Source of the DNA: Clostridium sp.
GTDB taxonomy: Bacteria > Bacillota > Clostridia > Lachnospirales > Lachnospiraceae
Direction of reading: 5' to 3'
DNA length: 64,000 bases
NCBI GenBank assembly: GCA_021770825.1
Contig: JAETQD010000013.1
Location: 1 to 64,000 of the forward strand
A program made the position numbers and the translations under genes. A model generated the notes under the pieces. It saw only the letters and a list, made by a program, of their open reading frames with translations. It did not search any database and was not told the origin of the DNA. Each line of letters begins with the position of its first letter. The stretch's first letter is position 1. Positions 8,028-16,155 of the stretch are shown here, piece by piece.

Positions 8028-8972
8028 ATGGAATTTTACTTTGCCCCTCTGGAGGGCATTACCGGTTACACATACAGAAATCTGCATCATAAATATTATT
8101 CCGGGGTGGAGAAATACTACACCCCGTTTTTATCTCCGGGACCGGAGGTGGGGCTTGGCATAAAGGAGCTTCGGGACGTGATTCCGGAAAATAACCCGGA
8201 TATTCCGCTGGTGCCGCAGCTTTTAACGAACCGCGCCGGGGATTTCCTAAAATCCATGGAGGTTTTAGGGGAATACGGATACCATGAAATCAATCTGAAT
8301 CTGGGCTGTCCATCGGGAACGGTGACGGCAAAAAAGAAGGGCTCCGGCTTTCTTTATTATCCCCAGGAACTGGACCGGTTTCTGGATGAGATTTTTAAGG
8401 ACCGGCGGGTTCGGGATGGGGAGTTCCAGGTGTCCGTAAAAACCAGAATCGGTAAAAATTCACCGGAAGAATGGCCGGAGTTAATGGAAATTTACAACCG
8501 ATACCCTTTAAAAGAGTTGATTATCCACCCGAGAATCCAAAAGGACTTTTATAAGAATACACCAAACCTGGAAGTGTTTGAAGGGGCCCTGGCCCAGAGT
8601 AAAAATCCGGTGGTTTATAATGGAGATATCTTCTCGGATGGGGATTTTAAGCGATTTCGGGAGCGGTTCCCGGCGGTAAAAACTGTCATGCTGGGAAGAG
8701 GACTGATTCAGAATCCGGAGCTGGCCCGGATGCTTCAGGAGGAAAGAAGCAGCGAAGCCTTTGATAAAATCCGTCTGAAAAATTTCCATGACGAGCTGCT
8801 GGAACAGTACTGCGGGCTGATGTCCGGGGAGCGAAACGTGCTGTTTCGGATGAAGGAGCTGTGGTTTTACATGATACGGCTGTTCCCGGACCATCCCAAA
8901 ACAGAGAAGAAAATCAAAAAGTCCACGCGGCTTGCGGAATACAGGGCGGCCGTGGACGAACTGCTTGCATAA
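8028..8972 (+). CDS. tRNA-dihydrouridine synthase family protein
   Basis: A 314-residue FMN enzyme that reduces uridine to dihydrouridine in tRNA D-loops. The family start FAPLEGITGYTYRN, the catalytic-Cys region NLGCPSGTVTAKKKGSGFL, VKTRIG, and YNGDIFS plus MLGRGLIQNP of the phosphate-binding part are present. The usual xHGRT after VKTRIG is replaced by HPRIQKDFYKN, and the C-terminal helical domain is short, typical of the divergent Dus proteins common in Clostridia. GAGGAAG precedes the ATG. Confidence 0.9.
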   Translation: MEFYFAPLEGITGYTYRNLHHKYYSGVEKYYTPFLSPGPEVGLGIKELRDVIPENNPDIPLVPQLLTNRAGDFLKSMEVLGEYGYHEINLNLGCPSGTVTAKKKGSGFLYYPQELDRFLDEIFKDRRVRDGEFQVSVKTRIGKNSPEEWPELMEIYNRYPLKELIIHPRIQKDFYKNTPNLEVFEGALAQSKNPVVYNGDIFSDGDFKRFRERFPAVKTVMLGRGLIQNPELARMLQEERSSEAFDKIRLKNFHDELLEQYCGLMSGERNVLFRMKELWFYMIRLFPDHPKTEKKIKKSTRLAEYRAAVDELLA

Positions 8973-8977
8973 AACAC

Positions 8978-9013
8978 ATGACATCCAGGTAAAGTTATGG
9001 TATTATACCATAA
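8978..9013 (+). promoter_or_regulatory. iadA promoter with palindromic operator over the -10
   Basis: ATGACA (8978-8983), 17-nt spacer, TATTAT (9001-9006). A perfect 19-bp palindrome TTATGGTATTATACCATAA (8995-9013) covers the -10, an ideal repressor position. Its right half TATTATACCATAA recurs at 107-119 upstream of msrA. Confidence 0.55.
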
Positions 9014-9052
9014 GGCCTATAACAGTCAAAAATAAAATGAGGGGGAACACAA

Positions 9053-10225
9053 ATGTACTTAATTAAGAACGTCCATGTCTACGCCCCGGAAGATCTGGGA
9101 ATCATGGATGTGCTGGTTGGGGGAGCCAGAATCTTAAAGATGGCTGAGCACCTGCCAACGGAAAGTGCCTATGGCGTTGAGGAAATCGACGGCACAGGCA
9201 AGGTTCTGATGCCGGGACTCATTGACGCACATGTCCACATCCTGGGCGGCGGCGGTGAGGGCGGCGCCAAATCCAGGACACCGGAGATCATGCTGACGGA
9301 CATCACCGAAGGCGGCGTCACCACCGTTGTGGGATGTCTTGGCACCGACGGCTGCACAAGGACCATGACAAATCTTCTGGCAAAGGCCAAAGGACTGGAG
9401 GAAGAGGGAATTACCACCTATGTGTACACAGGCTCCTATCAGGTCCCGGTGCGGACGCTGACCGGAAGCATCATGGACGACATCATCCTTTTGGAGAAGG
9501 TGGTGGGAACCGGAGAAATCGCCATTTCGGACCACCGTTCTTCCCAGCCCACCAAGGAAGAATTTGCAAAAATCATCGCTGACACAAGAGTGGGCGGGAT
9601 TCTGTCTGCAAAGGCAGGTCTTGTGAACATTCACATGGGCGATGGGGAGGAGAAGTTAGAGTATCTGCGGTATGTGTTAAAAAACACCCAGATTCCTCCC
9701 ACCAACATGCTGCCGACCCATATCAACCGCAGTCATGCCCTGATGGCAGACGGCATTGACTACGCAAAGACCATGGGCGGCTACATCGACTTAACCACCA
9801 GCTCCGATCCGGACTTTTTGGACCCGGAGGAGGTAAAGGCCAGCACAGGCCTTAAGATGGCCCTGGATGCAGGCGTTCCGGCCGAGCATGTGACATTCTC
9901 ATCCGACGGACAGGGAAGTCTTCCCGTTTTCGCTCCCGATGGAACGTTCCTTGGACTGGGCGTGGGAAAGGTATCTTCCCTTTACCGGGAAATGCGGGAT
10001 GCCGTGCTCACAGACGGCGTGTCCCTGACCGATGCCCTTAAGCCTGTGACAAAGAATCCGGCCTTCCTTTTGAAGCTGGAAAATAAGGGAAAAATTGCAG
10101 AGGGCGCCGATGCAGATCTGGTGCTTTCAGATGCAGAAACTCTGGAAATCCATACAGTGATGGCAAAGGGGACCATCATGATTTCCGGAAAAAAGGTTCT
10201 CGTGAAGGGAACCTTCGAGAGATAA
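9053..10225 (+). CDS. iadA: beta-aspartyl (isoaspartyl) dipeptidase
   Basis: A 390-residue zinc amidohydrolase that cleaves isoaspartyl dipeptides, which arise from damaged Asn/Asp residues. The family landmarks are in order: PGLIDAHVHILGGGGEGG with metal-binding His60 and His62, the ISDHRSSQP block (about 162-170), THINRS (about 222-227) and FSSDGQGSLP with the catalytic Asp (about 282-291). The start follows GAGGGGG. A YfcC-type carrier begins 16 nt downstream, so this is a transport plus hydrolysis operon, with a palindromic operator at its promoter. Confidence 0.95.
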   Translation: MYLIKNVHVYAPEDLGIMDVLVGGARILKMAEHLPTESAYGVEEIDGTGKVLMPGLIDAHVHILGGGGEGGAKSRTPEIMLTDITEGGVTTVVGCLGTDGCTRTMTNLLAKAKGLEEEGITTYVYTGSYQVPVRTLTGSIMDDIILLEKVVGTGEIAISDHRSSQPTKEEFAKIIADTRVGGILSAKAGLVNIHMGDGEEKLEYLRYVLKNTQIPPTNMLPTHINRSHALMADGIDYAKTMGGYIDLTTSSDPDFLDPEEVKASTGLKMALDAGVPAEHVTFSSDGQGSLPVFAPDGTFLGLGVGKVSSLYREMRDAVLTDGVSLTDALKPVTKNPAFLLKLENKGKIAEGADADLVLSDAETLEIHTVMAKGTIMISGKKVLVKGTFER

Positions 10226-10241
10226 GGAAAGAGGTACTGAC

Positions 10242-11756
10242 ATGGAAAAGAAGAAAAAAACATTCCAGATGCCGCACACATACATCATCATCTTTGGTGT
10301 TATCCTGTTTGCGGCCCTTCTGACCGTATTTATCCCGCTGGGAAAATATGAGACCAAGGAAATTACTTACATGCAGAACGGCACAGAGAAGACAAGAACC
10401 GTTCTGGACCCGGACAGCTTCCAGTATGTGCTGGATGAAAACGGCAACAAGGTAACAAAGATCGCTCCGTTATTCGGAACGGAAGATTTCGGCGGACAGG
10501 GCATTTTGAACTATGTGTTTGAAGGTATGACCGTCGGAGATAAGTGGGGCACTGCCGTAGGTATCATCGCCTTTATTCTGGTGGTGGGCGGCGCCTTCGG
10601 TATCGTCTTAAGAACAGGAGCTGTGGAAAGCGGAATCATGCGGGTTATCGCTCTGACAAACGGAAAGGAAATTCTCCTGATTCCCATTCTTATGGTATTA
10701 TTCTCCCTGGGCGGAGCCGTATTCGGAATGGGTGAGGAAGCCATTCCCTTTGTTATGATTCTGGTTCCCATGTTCATTGCCATGGGATATGACGCTGTGG
10801 TGGGAATTATGTGTTCCTATGTGGCCACCCAGATCGGCTTCGGTTCCTCCTGGCAGAATCCCTTCAGCCTTGCAGTGGCGCAGGGAGTTGCCGGAATTCC
10901 GGTTATGTCCGGTGCCTGGTTCCGTATTCCCATGTGGATTTTCTTCACAACGGTAGCCATCGTTTTCACCATGCGCTATGCCATGAAGATTAAGAAAAAT
11001 CCCAAACTCTCCGTGGCCTATGAGTCCGACGAAGTGTATCGTTCCGAATTTGCCAAAAAGGGTCAGGAAATGCCGCCCTTCACACTGGGCCATAAGCTGG
11101 TTCTTTTAACGGTTGCCGCCTGCATGGTATGGACCATCTGGGGCGTTGTGAGCCAGGGCTATTACATTCCGGAAATTGCGTCCCAGTTTTTCGTAATGGG
11201 TCTGGTATCCGGTATCATCGGCGTAATTTTCCATTTAAACGATATGAAGATCAATGACATTGCCACCTCCTTCGACAAAGGTGCAGCCGATCTTCTGGGC
11301 GCAGCCATGTGCGTTGGTATGGCACAGGGTATTATCATTATCTTAGGCGGCACCAGCGCCACAGACGGCACAGTGCTCAACACCATTCTCCACAGCATCA
11401 GTGAGGGAATGCAGAACTTCCCGCCGGTAATTTCCGCCTGGTTCATGTATATCTTCCAGTCGGTATTCAACTTCTTCGTAGTATCCGGCTCCGGCCAGGC
11501 AGCCCTTACCATGCCGGTTATGGCGCCTCTGGCAGACCTTGTGGGCGTGGAGAGACAGGTGGCAGTTGTGGCCTTCCAGCTTGGAGACGCATTCACAAAC
11601 TTTATCGTTCCCACCTCCGGATGTCTCCTTGGTGCTCTGGCAGCAGCCAAGTTAGACTGGGGCAAATGGGCTAAGTTCCAGATCAAGTTCCAGGCACTGC
11701 TCTTTGTGCTGGCTTCCGCCACAGTCATTCTCGGCGTTTTGGTTGGTCTTTCATAA
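10242..11756 (+). CDS. YfcC family membrane carrier
   Basis: A 504-residue membrane protein with about twelve hydrophobic segments, of the YfcC/DcuC-like superfamily of amino acid, peptide or dicarboxylate carriers. The first segment (TYIIIFGVILFAALLTVFIPLG) is followed by a hydrophilic insert of about 50 residues that is probably outside the membrane. Later Gly-rich motifs (GGAVFGMGEEAIPF; SGSGQAALTMPVMAPLADL) are typical of the family. It follows iadA by 16 nt with its own GAAAGAGG site. Import of dipeptides or exchange of the released amino acids is inferred from context only. Confidence 0.88.
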   Translation: MEKKKKTFQMPHTYIIIFGVILFAALLTVFIPLGKYETKEITYMQNGTEKTRTVLDPDSFQYVLDENGNKVTKIAPLFGTEDFGGQGILNYVFEGMTVGDKWGTAVGIIAFILVVGGAFGIVLRTGAVESGIMRVIALTNGKEILLIPILMVLFSLGGAVFGMGEEAIPFVMILVPMFIAMGYDAVVGIMCSYVATQIGFGSSWQNPFSLAVAQGVAGIPVMSGAWFRIPMWIFFTTVAIVFTMRYAMKIKKNPKLSVAYESDEVYRSEFAKKGQEMPPFTLGHKLVLLTVAACMVWTIWGVVSQGYYIPEIASQFFVMGLVSGIIGVIFHLNDMKINDIATSFDKGAADLLGAAMCVGMAQGIIIILGGTSATDGTVLNTILHSISEGMQNFPPVISAWFMYIFQSVFNFFVVSGSGQAALTMPVMAPLADLVGVERQVAVVAFQLGDAFTNFIVPTSGCLLGALAAAKLDWGKWAKFQIKFQALLFVLASATVILGVLVGLS

Positions 11757-11768
11757 AAATCCAAATGT

Positions 11769-12290
11769 TTAAGGCAGCGTGTCCACGTTGGCCAGCAGGT
11801 ATTCAATGAAATACTTGCTGGCTATGGGCAGGCTGCTTTTGTCTTTATAAGCAATTCCCAGAGTACGGAAAATGGGCGGGTCAACGGAGCGGCAGACCAC
11901 GTGATAATTGGTGCGGCGAAGGAGGAGTTTGGCCAGGATGCTGACGCCCAGTCCGGCTTCCTGGAAAGCCAGAAGCGGTTCACTGTAATGGCCCTCCTCC
12001 AGGAGAATAAAGGGTTCCTCTGCCAGGTCCCTGAGTCTCAGCGGTTCCTTGTTTGCCAGCGGATGGTTCTCCGAAAGCACAGCCAGCATTTCTCCGTCCT
12101 TAATGGGGATCACTTCCAGATCGGTTACGGCGTTGGGACTTACAAAGCCGAAATCCACAGCGCCTATCTTAATCCACTCCTGTATGGAGCTGTAATCTCC
12201 CTGATGAAAAAGAAACTGCACATTGGGATAGATTTTCTGAAATCCGCTGATGAGCTGGGGCATCCAGTGGCAGGTGATGCTGAGCCTTGA
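11769..12290 (-). pseudogene. LysR-type regulator lacking its DNA-binding domain
   Basis: The frame encodes most of a LysR effector-binding domain: HWMPQLISGFQKIYPNVQF, IGAVDFGFVSP, MLAVLSENHPLA, EPFILLEEGH and EAGLGVSILAKLLL in family order, ending normally. The winged-helix domain and linker helix (about 95-100 residues) are absent. Similarity stops near 12287, and the open frame beyond (to 12389) is unlike the family and has no good start. It points at the 3' end of the iadA operon and abuts the decarboxylase gene. It looks like the leftover of a deletion or rearrangement; a short protein made from an internal start cannot be excluded. Confidence 0.75.
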
Positions 12291-12379
12291 CGAGCTGGAG
12301 CAGTATGCATCCCCCGACGGATGGGTGGATGTGTGCAAGGGCTGGTTTGTAAACGGAGACTGATGGGAGGAGAAAAACA

Positions 12380-13801
12380 ATGGATACAATGATCAGAGAG
12401 GCCTATTCGGCAGAGGCATTTGAAAAGGATGCCAAACGGGTGATGGATTTGATTGGAGAGCAGATGAAAATTTCCCAGTCGGCAGAGCCGGGAAAAACCA
12501 TCTGCTGGATGGCGCCGGAGGACCAGCTTAAGTATTGGAACAATGACTTTGCTTCCGGGCAGGAAACGGACCTTTTAAAGCTTTTTGAGGATGTGATTTC
12601 CCACGCCATCAAATTTCACAACAAGGGCTATGTGGGCCATCAGGTGGCCGTGACGATGCCCCTTACGGTTTTAACCTCGGCGCTCATGGCATATTTAAAC
12701 AACTGCACCACGGTATACGAGCTGGGAATGGCCGGAAACGCCATGGAAAAAGTGGTAATCGGCCACATGGCAGAAAAATTCGGGTATAACAAACAGGCCA
12801 CGGGATTTGTGGTATCCGGAGGCTCCATGGGAAACCTCACAGCCCTGGTGACAGCCAGAAACTCCCTGGGAATTGAGGAAAAGGATTATCATAAGCTGGC
12901 CGTCATGGTATCCGGTGAGGCCCATTACAGCGTGGAACGGGCAGCCAAAATCATGGGAATCAGCAGTGAAAATATCATCAAGCTTCCGGTAAATGAGCGG
13001 TATGCCGTCAGGACCGAGCTGCTGGAGCAGTACTATTCCCAGGCTGTGTCCGAGGGTAAGATCGTCTTCTGCATAGTGGGCTGTGCCTGCACCACCTCCG
13101 TGGGCGCCTATGACGACCTGGAGGCCATGGCAGACTTTGCGGAAAAGTACGGAATCTGGTTCCATGTGGACGGAGCCCATGGCGGAGCCGTGGTGTTCTC
13201 CGATAAATATAAACACCCGGTAAAGGGAATTGAGCGCTCCGATTCCCTGATTGTGGATTTCCACAAGATGATGATGGTGCCGCCGCTTTCCACTGCGGTC
13301 ATCTATAATACCGGACACCGGAAAATCAATGAATTTTCCCCCAAAGCCGCCTATCTGTGGCAGGACCAGATTTCAGAGGAATGGTACAATTCGGCAAAGC
13401 ACACCTTTGAGTGCACCAAGCCCATCACCGTCCTTCATACATACGCCATCATGCGTCTCTACGGCGATGAAATCTACCGGGAGAACGTGGATACCCTCTA
13501 TGATCTGGGAAAGGAATTTGCCGGGATGATAGAGGCAGAGGACCATATGGAAACCGCCATGGAGCCAAGCAGCAACATTGTCTGCTTCCGGTATGTGCCG
13601 GAAAAAGGCGACGCGGACCAGATCAATAAAAAAATTGCCGATGCACTGTTAAAGGACGGCACCTACTATGTGGTGAGCACCGCAGTGGGCGGAAAATTCT
13701 TCTTAAGGGCAACCTTTATGAATCCCCTCACAGACAGGGAAAACATGAAGGAGCTGATTGAAATAGTGAAACGGGCGGCCAGAGAACAGGAAGAAGCCTG
13801 A
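12380..13801 (+). CDS. PLP-dependent group II amino acid decarboxylase
   Basis: A 473-residue fold-type I enzyme like aromatic amino acid, diaminobutyrate or aspartate decarboxylases. Visible are SGGSMGNLTAL (PLP phosphate region), GEAHYSVERAAKIMG, the PLP-binding HVDGAHGG and VDFHKMMMVPP with the Schiff-base Lys at about residue 296, then the Phe/Arg-rich FFLRATFMNPLT end. The substrate cannot be fixed. The isoaspartyl dipeptidase nearby makes aspartate decarboxylation a reasonable guess only. AGGAGAAAAACA precedes the ATG. It is separated from iadA by the broken LysR gene, whose loss may have changed its control. Confidence 0.9.
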   Translation: MDTMIREAYSAEAFEKDAKRVMDLIGEQMKISQSAEPGKTICWMAPEDQLKYWNNDFASGQETDLLKLFEDVISHAIKFHNKGYVGHQVAVTMPLTVLTSALMAYLNNCTTVYELGMAGNAMEKVVIGHMAEKFGYNKQATGFVVSGGSMGNLTALVTARNSLGIEEKDYHKLAVMVSGEAHYSVERAAKIMGISSENIIKLPVNERYAVRTELLEQYYSQAVSEGKIVFCIVGCACTTSVGAYDDLEAMADFAEKYGIWFHVDGAHGGAVVFSDKYKHPVKGIERSDSLIVDFHKMMMVPPLSTAVIYNTGHRKINEFSPKAAYLWQDQISEEWYNSAKHTFECTKPITVLHTYAIMRLYGDEIYRENVDTLYDLGKEFAGMIEAEDHMETAMEPSSNIVCFRYVPEKGDADQINKKIADALLKDGTYYVVSTAVGGKFFLRATFMNPLTDRENMKELIEIVKRAAREQEEA

Positions 13802-13803
13802 TA

Positions 13804-13832
13804 TTGACGGGCCATTTTTCCGGACGTATAAT
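13804..13832 (+). promoter_or_regulatory. promoter of the thioesterase gene
   Basis: TTGACG (13804-13809), 17-nt spacer, TATAAT (13827-13832), about 35 nt before the ATG. Confidence 0.65.
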
Positions 13833-13867
13833 GAAGAAAACCAGCGATTCAGATACGGAGGAATAGG

Positions 13868-14269
13868 ATGGACTATCAGGAACAGATACAGAAAGTCAAT
13901 GACACAAATCCGTTTATGCGGCACAATGGAATCCGGGCGGTGGTTTTAACGGACACCGAATCCCGGGTGGAGGCAGAAATTACTGCCGATTCCTTAAATT
14001 CCATGGCAGGGGTCCACGGAGGCCTGCTTTTTCTCATGGCAGAGGTGGCCGCCGGGCTGGTCACAAGAAATGACGGAAGACGGTACGTGACCCTGGACAG
14101 CTCCTTCCGGTTCATAAGCGGAACCAACCGGGCCAAAACACTCCTTGGGGAGGCCCGTCTTATCAAGCGCGGAAAGACGATCTGCTTTACCCACGCTGCG
14201 GTGAAGGAGCCGGATACGGGAAAGCTTCTGGCGGAAGGTGATTTTACATTTTATTGTCTGGATGCATAA
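13868..14269 (+). CDS. PaaI-family hotdog thioesterase
   Basis: A 133-residue single hotdog domain acting on acyl-CoA thioesters. NPFMRHNGI near the N-terminus, NSMAGVHGGLLFLMAEVAAG (the HGG motif on the catalytic helix), RRYVTLDSSFRFI and KLLAEGDFTFYCL at the end are typical. A paralogue of similar length, sharing NPFMxHN, HGGL and GRRYVT, lies at 51166-51573. It has its own promoter and an AGGAATAGG-type site. The substrate is unknown; detoxifying hydrolysis of aromatic or other acyl-CoA is typical for the family. Confidence 0.88.
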   Translation: MDYQEQIQKVNDTNPFMRHNGIRAVVLTDTESRVEAEITADSLNSMAGVHGGLLFLMAEVAAGLVTRNDGRRYVTLDSSFRFISGTNRAKTLLGEARLIKRGKTICFTHAAVKEPDTGKLLAEGDFTFYCLDA

Positions 14270-14273
14270 AAGG

Positions 14274-14318
14274 AATGCCCTGTTGGCCGGAATTTTTCCG
14301 ACAGCCAACAGGGCATTT
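14274..14318. terminator. bidirectional terminator between convergent genes
   Basis: AATGCCCTGTTGGC pairs with GCCAACAGGGCATT around a loop of about 16 nt; it lies between the thioesterase and the DauR-like gene. Confidence 0.75.
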
Positions 14319-14320
14319 GG

Positions 14321-14992
14321 TTACTGGTTTCGTCCGCTTCGCGCCTCTTCCAGGTAATTATATAAGGTATATTTGGACACATGAAGAATTTCACATAACA
14401 GGACGCTGGCTTTGGAAATCTTGAATACGCCTTTCTGGTCTAAGTAGTCCAACGCCTTTACTTTCTCCTCTTTATTCATCAAAGACATGGGTTTTCCCAC
14501 CAGGGTTTCGGCCTGTTTGATATAATACTGTAAAATATCATCCACATTTTTTGTGGCCAGGGCATCGATGTCAGTGGTTGGAGGCGTATGGGGAGTGACC
14601 GGGTACTGGACAAAAGCCTGTAAGGCCTTCTGAGCCATTAAAAGATCGGACACATCCAGATTTACACAGACAGAGCCGATGATTTTTCCGTCTTCATCGG
14701 GAATCAGCGTAGTAAAGGACTTGAAAAAGTGGTCCTGGGGGCCGTTGGAAAAGGTCTGTAAGCTGTCCTTCATGGGCTCAAGCTCCTTCCCAAGCAGGGT
14801 AATCATACCGCCCTTGGGGGAACCGCCCACCTCGCGGCCGCTGACTTTGGCGTTGAAGGCGTATACGATTGTGTGGTCATAGCCTTTGCGGTAATCGTGG
14901 ACAACCACCTCGCTGTTGTCTCCAAGAAACTTCTGAAGTCCCTCCAAAAAGCGGATCAGAAAATCAAAATCTAAATACTTTGCAATCTCCAT
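14321..14992 (-). CDS. DauR/YheO-like regulator (PAS + HTH)
   Basis: A 223-residue cytoplasmic regulator. Residues about 10-125 form a YheO-type PAS sensor domain (NSEVVVHDY near 26-34, VNLDVSDLL near 131). Residues about 160-220 form the HTH typical of DauR (KALDYLDQKGVFKISKASVLLCEILHVSKYTLYNYL). Relatives respond to small ligands such as amino acids. It is monocistronic with a near-perfect promoter and a shared terminator; no obvious target gene sits beside it. The start has only a weak AGGGAAAAG site upstream. Confidence 0.85.
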   Translation of the reverse strand: MEIAKYLDFDFLIRFLEGLQKFLGDNSEVVVHDYRKGYDHTIVYAFNAKVSGREVGGSPKGGMITLLGKELEPMKDSLQTFSNGPQDHFFKSFTTLIPDEDGKIIGSVCVNLDVSDLLMAQKALQAFVQYPVTPHTPPTTDIDALATKNVDDILQYYIKQAETLVGKPMSLMNKEEKVKALDYLDQKGVFKISKASVLLCEILHVSKYTLYNYLEEARSGRNQ

Positions 14993-15018
14993 AATATTCT
15001 TTTCCCTTTCTTAACACC

Positions 15019-15047
15019 AGTATACCCTTAAACTAACTGTTTGTCAA
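15019..15047 (-). promoter_or_regulatory. promoter of the DauR-like gene
   Basis: Minus strand TTGACA (15042-15047), 17-nt spacer, TATACT (15019-15024). It is back to back with the 6S-like RNA promoter. Confidence 0.7.
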
Positions 15048-15087
15048 TTAACAAACTATAAAACAAACAAAAAGTTTGATTTTATAC

Positions 15088-15116
15088 TTGACAACCTGTG
15101 GGGACCGTATTATAAT
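15088..15116 (+). promoter_or_regulatory. consensus promoter of the 6S-like RNA
   Basis: TTGACA (15088-15093), 17-nt spacer, TATAAT (15111-15116): both hexamers perfect, as expected for a highly transcribed small RNA. Confidence 0.8.
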
Positions 15117-15122
15117 AAAGAA

Positions 15123-15300
15123 AACCAAACAATTTGAAAGCATAACAAACTTTTAGTAATAAACCGGTTGGCAGCCGGTAGGATATTTCCCCGTGGATTG
15201 GATGCCCATTGGGAAATCGTGGTGCCAGATTCCTGTCTCGCCATCGGAATCCGGTACAGAGGTTATCCCCCATGGGAACCTGCCAATCCAAAAAGTTTAA
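15123..15300 (+). ncRNA. ssrS: structured small RNA, probably 6S RNA
   Basis: There is no ribosome binding site or sensible reading frame after the consensus promoter. The transcript folds as one long interrupted rod: AAACTTTT (15147-15154) with AAAAGTTT (15291-15298); GGTTGGCAG (15166-15174) with CTGCCAATCC (15280-15289); CCCGTGG with CCATGGG further in; and an apical hairpin GTGCC-A-GATTCC (15222-15233) with GGAATC-C-GGTAC (15246-15257). A rod of about 180 nt with unpaired central stretches is the form of 6S RNA, which binds the RNA polymerase housekeeping holoenzyme. Proximity to rarA fits what I recall of 6S synteny in Firmicutes. The identity is inferred from shape and context, not from a covariance search. 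Confidence 0.6.
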
Positions 15301-15318
15301 GATTGGTATATGTTGAGG

Positions 15319-15361
15319 ACGAAAAGAGGCACGGTGTTCAGTACACTGTGCTTCTTTTCGT
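15319..15361 (+). terminator. strong hairpin after the 6S-like RNA
   Basis: 18-bp arms ACGAAAAGAGGCACGGTG and CACTGTGCTTCTTTTCGT with a 7-nt loop and two G-U pairs. The T tract is part of the stem, so the termination type is uncertain. Confidence 0.6.
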
Positions 15362-15429
15362 TGGTCTGTAAGGTCCTGGTTCTTCATATAATAAACATGA
15401 ATGAGATGCGGTTGGGGACGGATTGGAAC

Positions 15430-16146
15430 ATGGGATTTAAAAAGCAGCTTTTTGCGGCTGCCCTTTTGCTGGTGACCGATCTATTTCTTGCAGCAGGGCT
15501 GGTTTTTACTTTGCATGGCAGGGCATCCGGACGTTTTCATGGCACGGAGAACCGTTTTCGCGAGGCTTCGGCCGGAGAGGCCCTGGGAGAGCCCAAGGTG
15601 GTGGCCTTAACCTTTGATGACGGGCCCAATGCAAAGTATACGGGAATTCTTCTGGACGGACTGAAGGAGCGTGGTGTGAAGGCATCGTTCTTTTTGATCG
15701 GCGAATGTATTGAGGGGAACGAGGACCTTGTAAAGCGTATGGACGAAGAAGGCCATCTGGTGGGCGTCCACTGCCTGTATCATACGGATCTGACCCGGGA
15801 GGAGCTGGAGACGGCCAACCATCAGTTGGAGCAGACAAAAAGTATGATTGAAGAGGTGACAGGAAAGACACCGGAGTATGTGCGCCCGCCCTTTGGAAAC
15901 TGGAATGAGACTCTGGGGGATAAGGTGTCCATGGAACCGGTGTTCTGGAATGTGGATTCCGTTGACTGGAAGCTTAAGAACACCTCCAGGATTGTGAATA
16001 AGGTGATGAAGGGCACGAAAAACGGCGATATCATCCTAATGCACGATGAATTTCAAACTTCTGTGGAAGCTGCGCTGCAAATAATTGACAACTTGCTGAC
16101 AAACGGTTATACTTTTGTTACGGTGGATGAATTAACGATTGATTAG
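15430..16146 (+). CDS. membrane-anchored polysaccharide deacetylase (NodB domain)
   Basis: About 238 residues. An N-terminal signal-anchor (KKQLFAAALLLVTDLFLAAGLVFTL) is followed by an extracytoplasmic NodB domain. Motif 1 TFDDGP is at about 61-66; the metal-binding His pair appears as HCLYH (the usual H-S/T-x-x-H has Cys in position 2); RPPFGNW is motif 3; LMHD lies near the end. Such enzymes remove acetyl groups from peptidoglycan or another wall glycan. ATG 15430 is preferred because the signal anchor starts there and GGGGA lies upstream; 15397 and 15406 are alternatives. rarA follows by 9 nt. Confidence 0.88.
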   Translation: MGFKKQLFAAALLLVTDLFLAAGLVFTLHGRASGRFHGTENRFREASAGEALGEPKVVALTFDDGPNAKYTGILLDGLKERGVKASFFLIGECIEGNEDLVKRMDEEGHLVGVHCLYHTDLTREELETANHQLEQTKSMIEEVTGKTPEYVRPPFGNWNETLGDKVSMEPVFWNVDSVDWKLKNTSRIVNKVMKGTKNGDIILMHDEFQTSVEAALQIIDNLLTNGYTFVTVDELTID

Positions 16147-16155
16147 AGGAATGAC

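Noticed and set aside
12277-12363. 28-codon plus-strand frame before the decarboxylase
   Set aside because: No recognisable domain and no convincing ribosome binding site; kept only as part of the LysR rearrangement finding.
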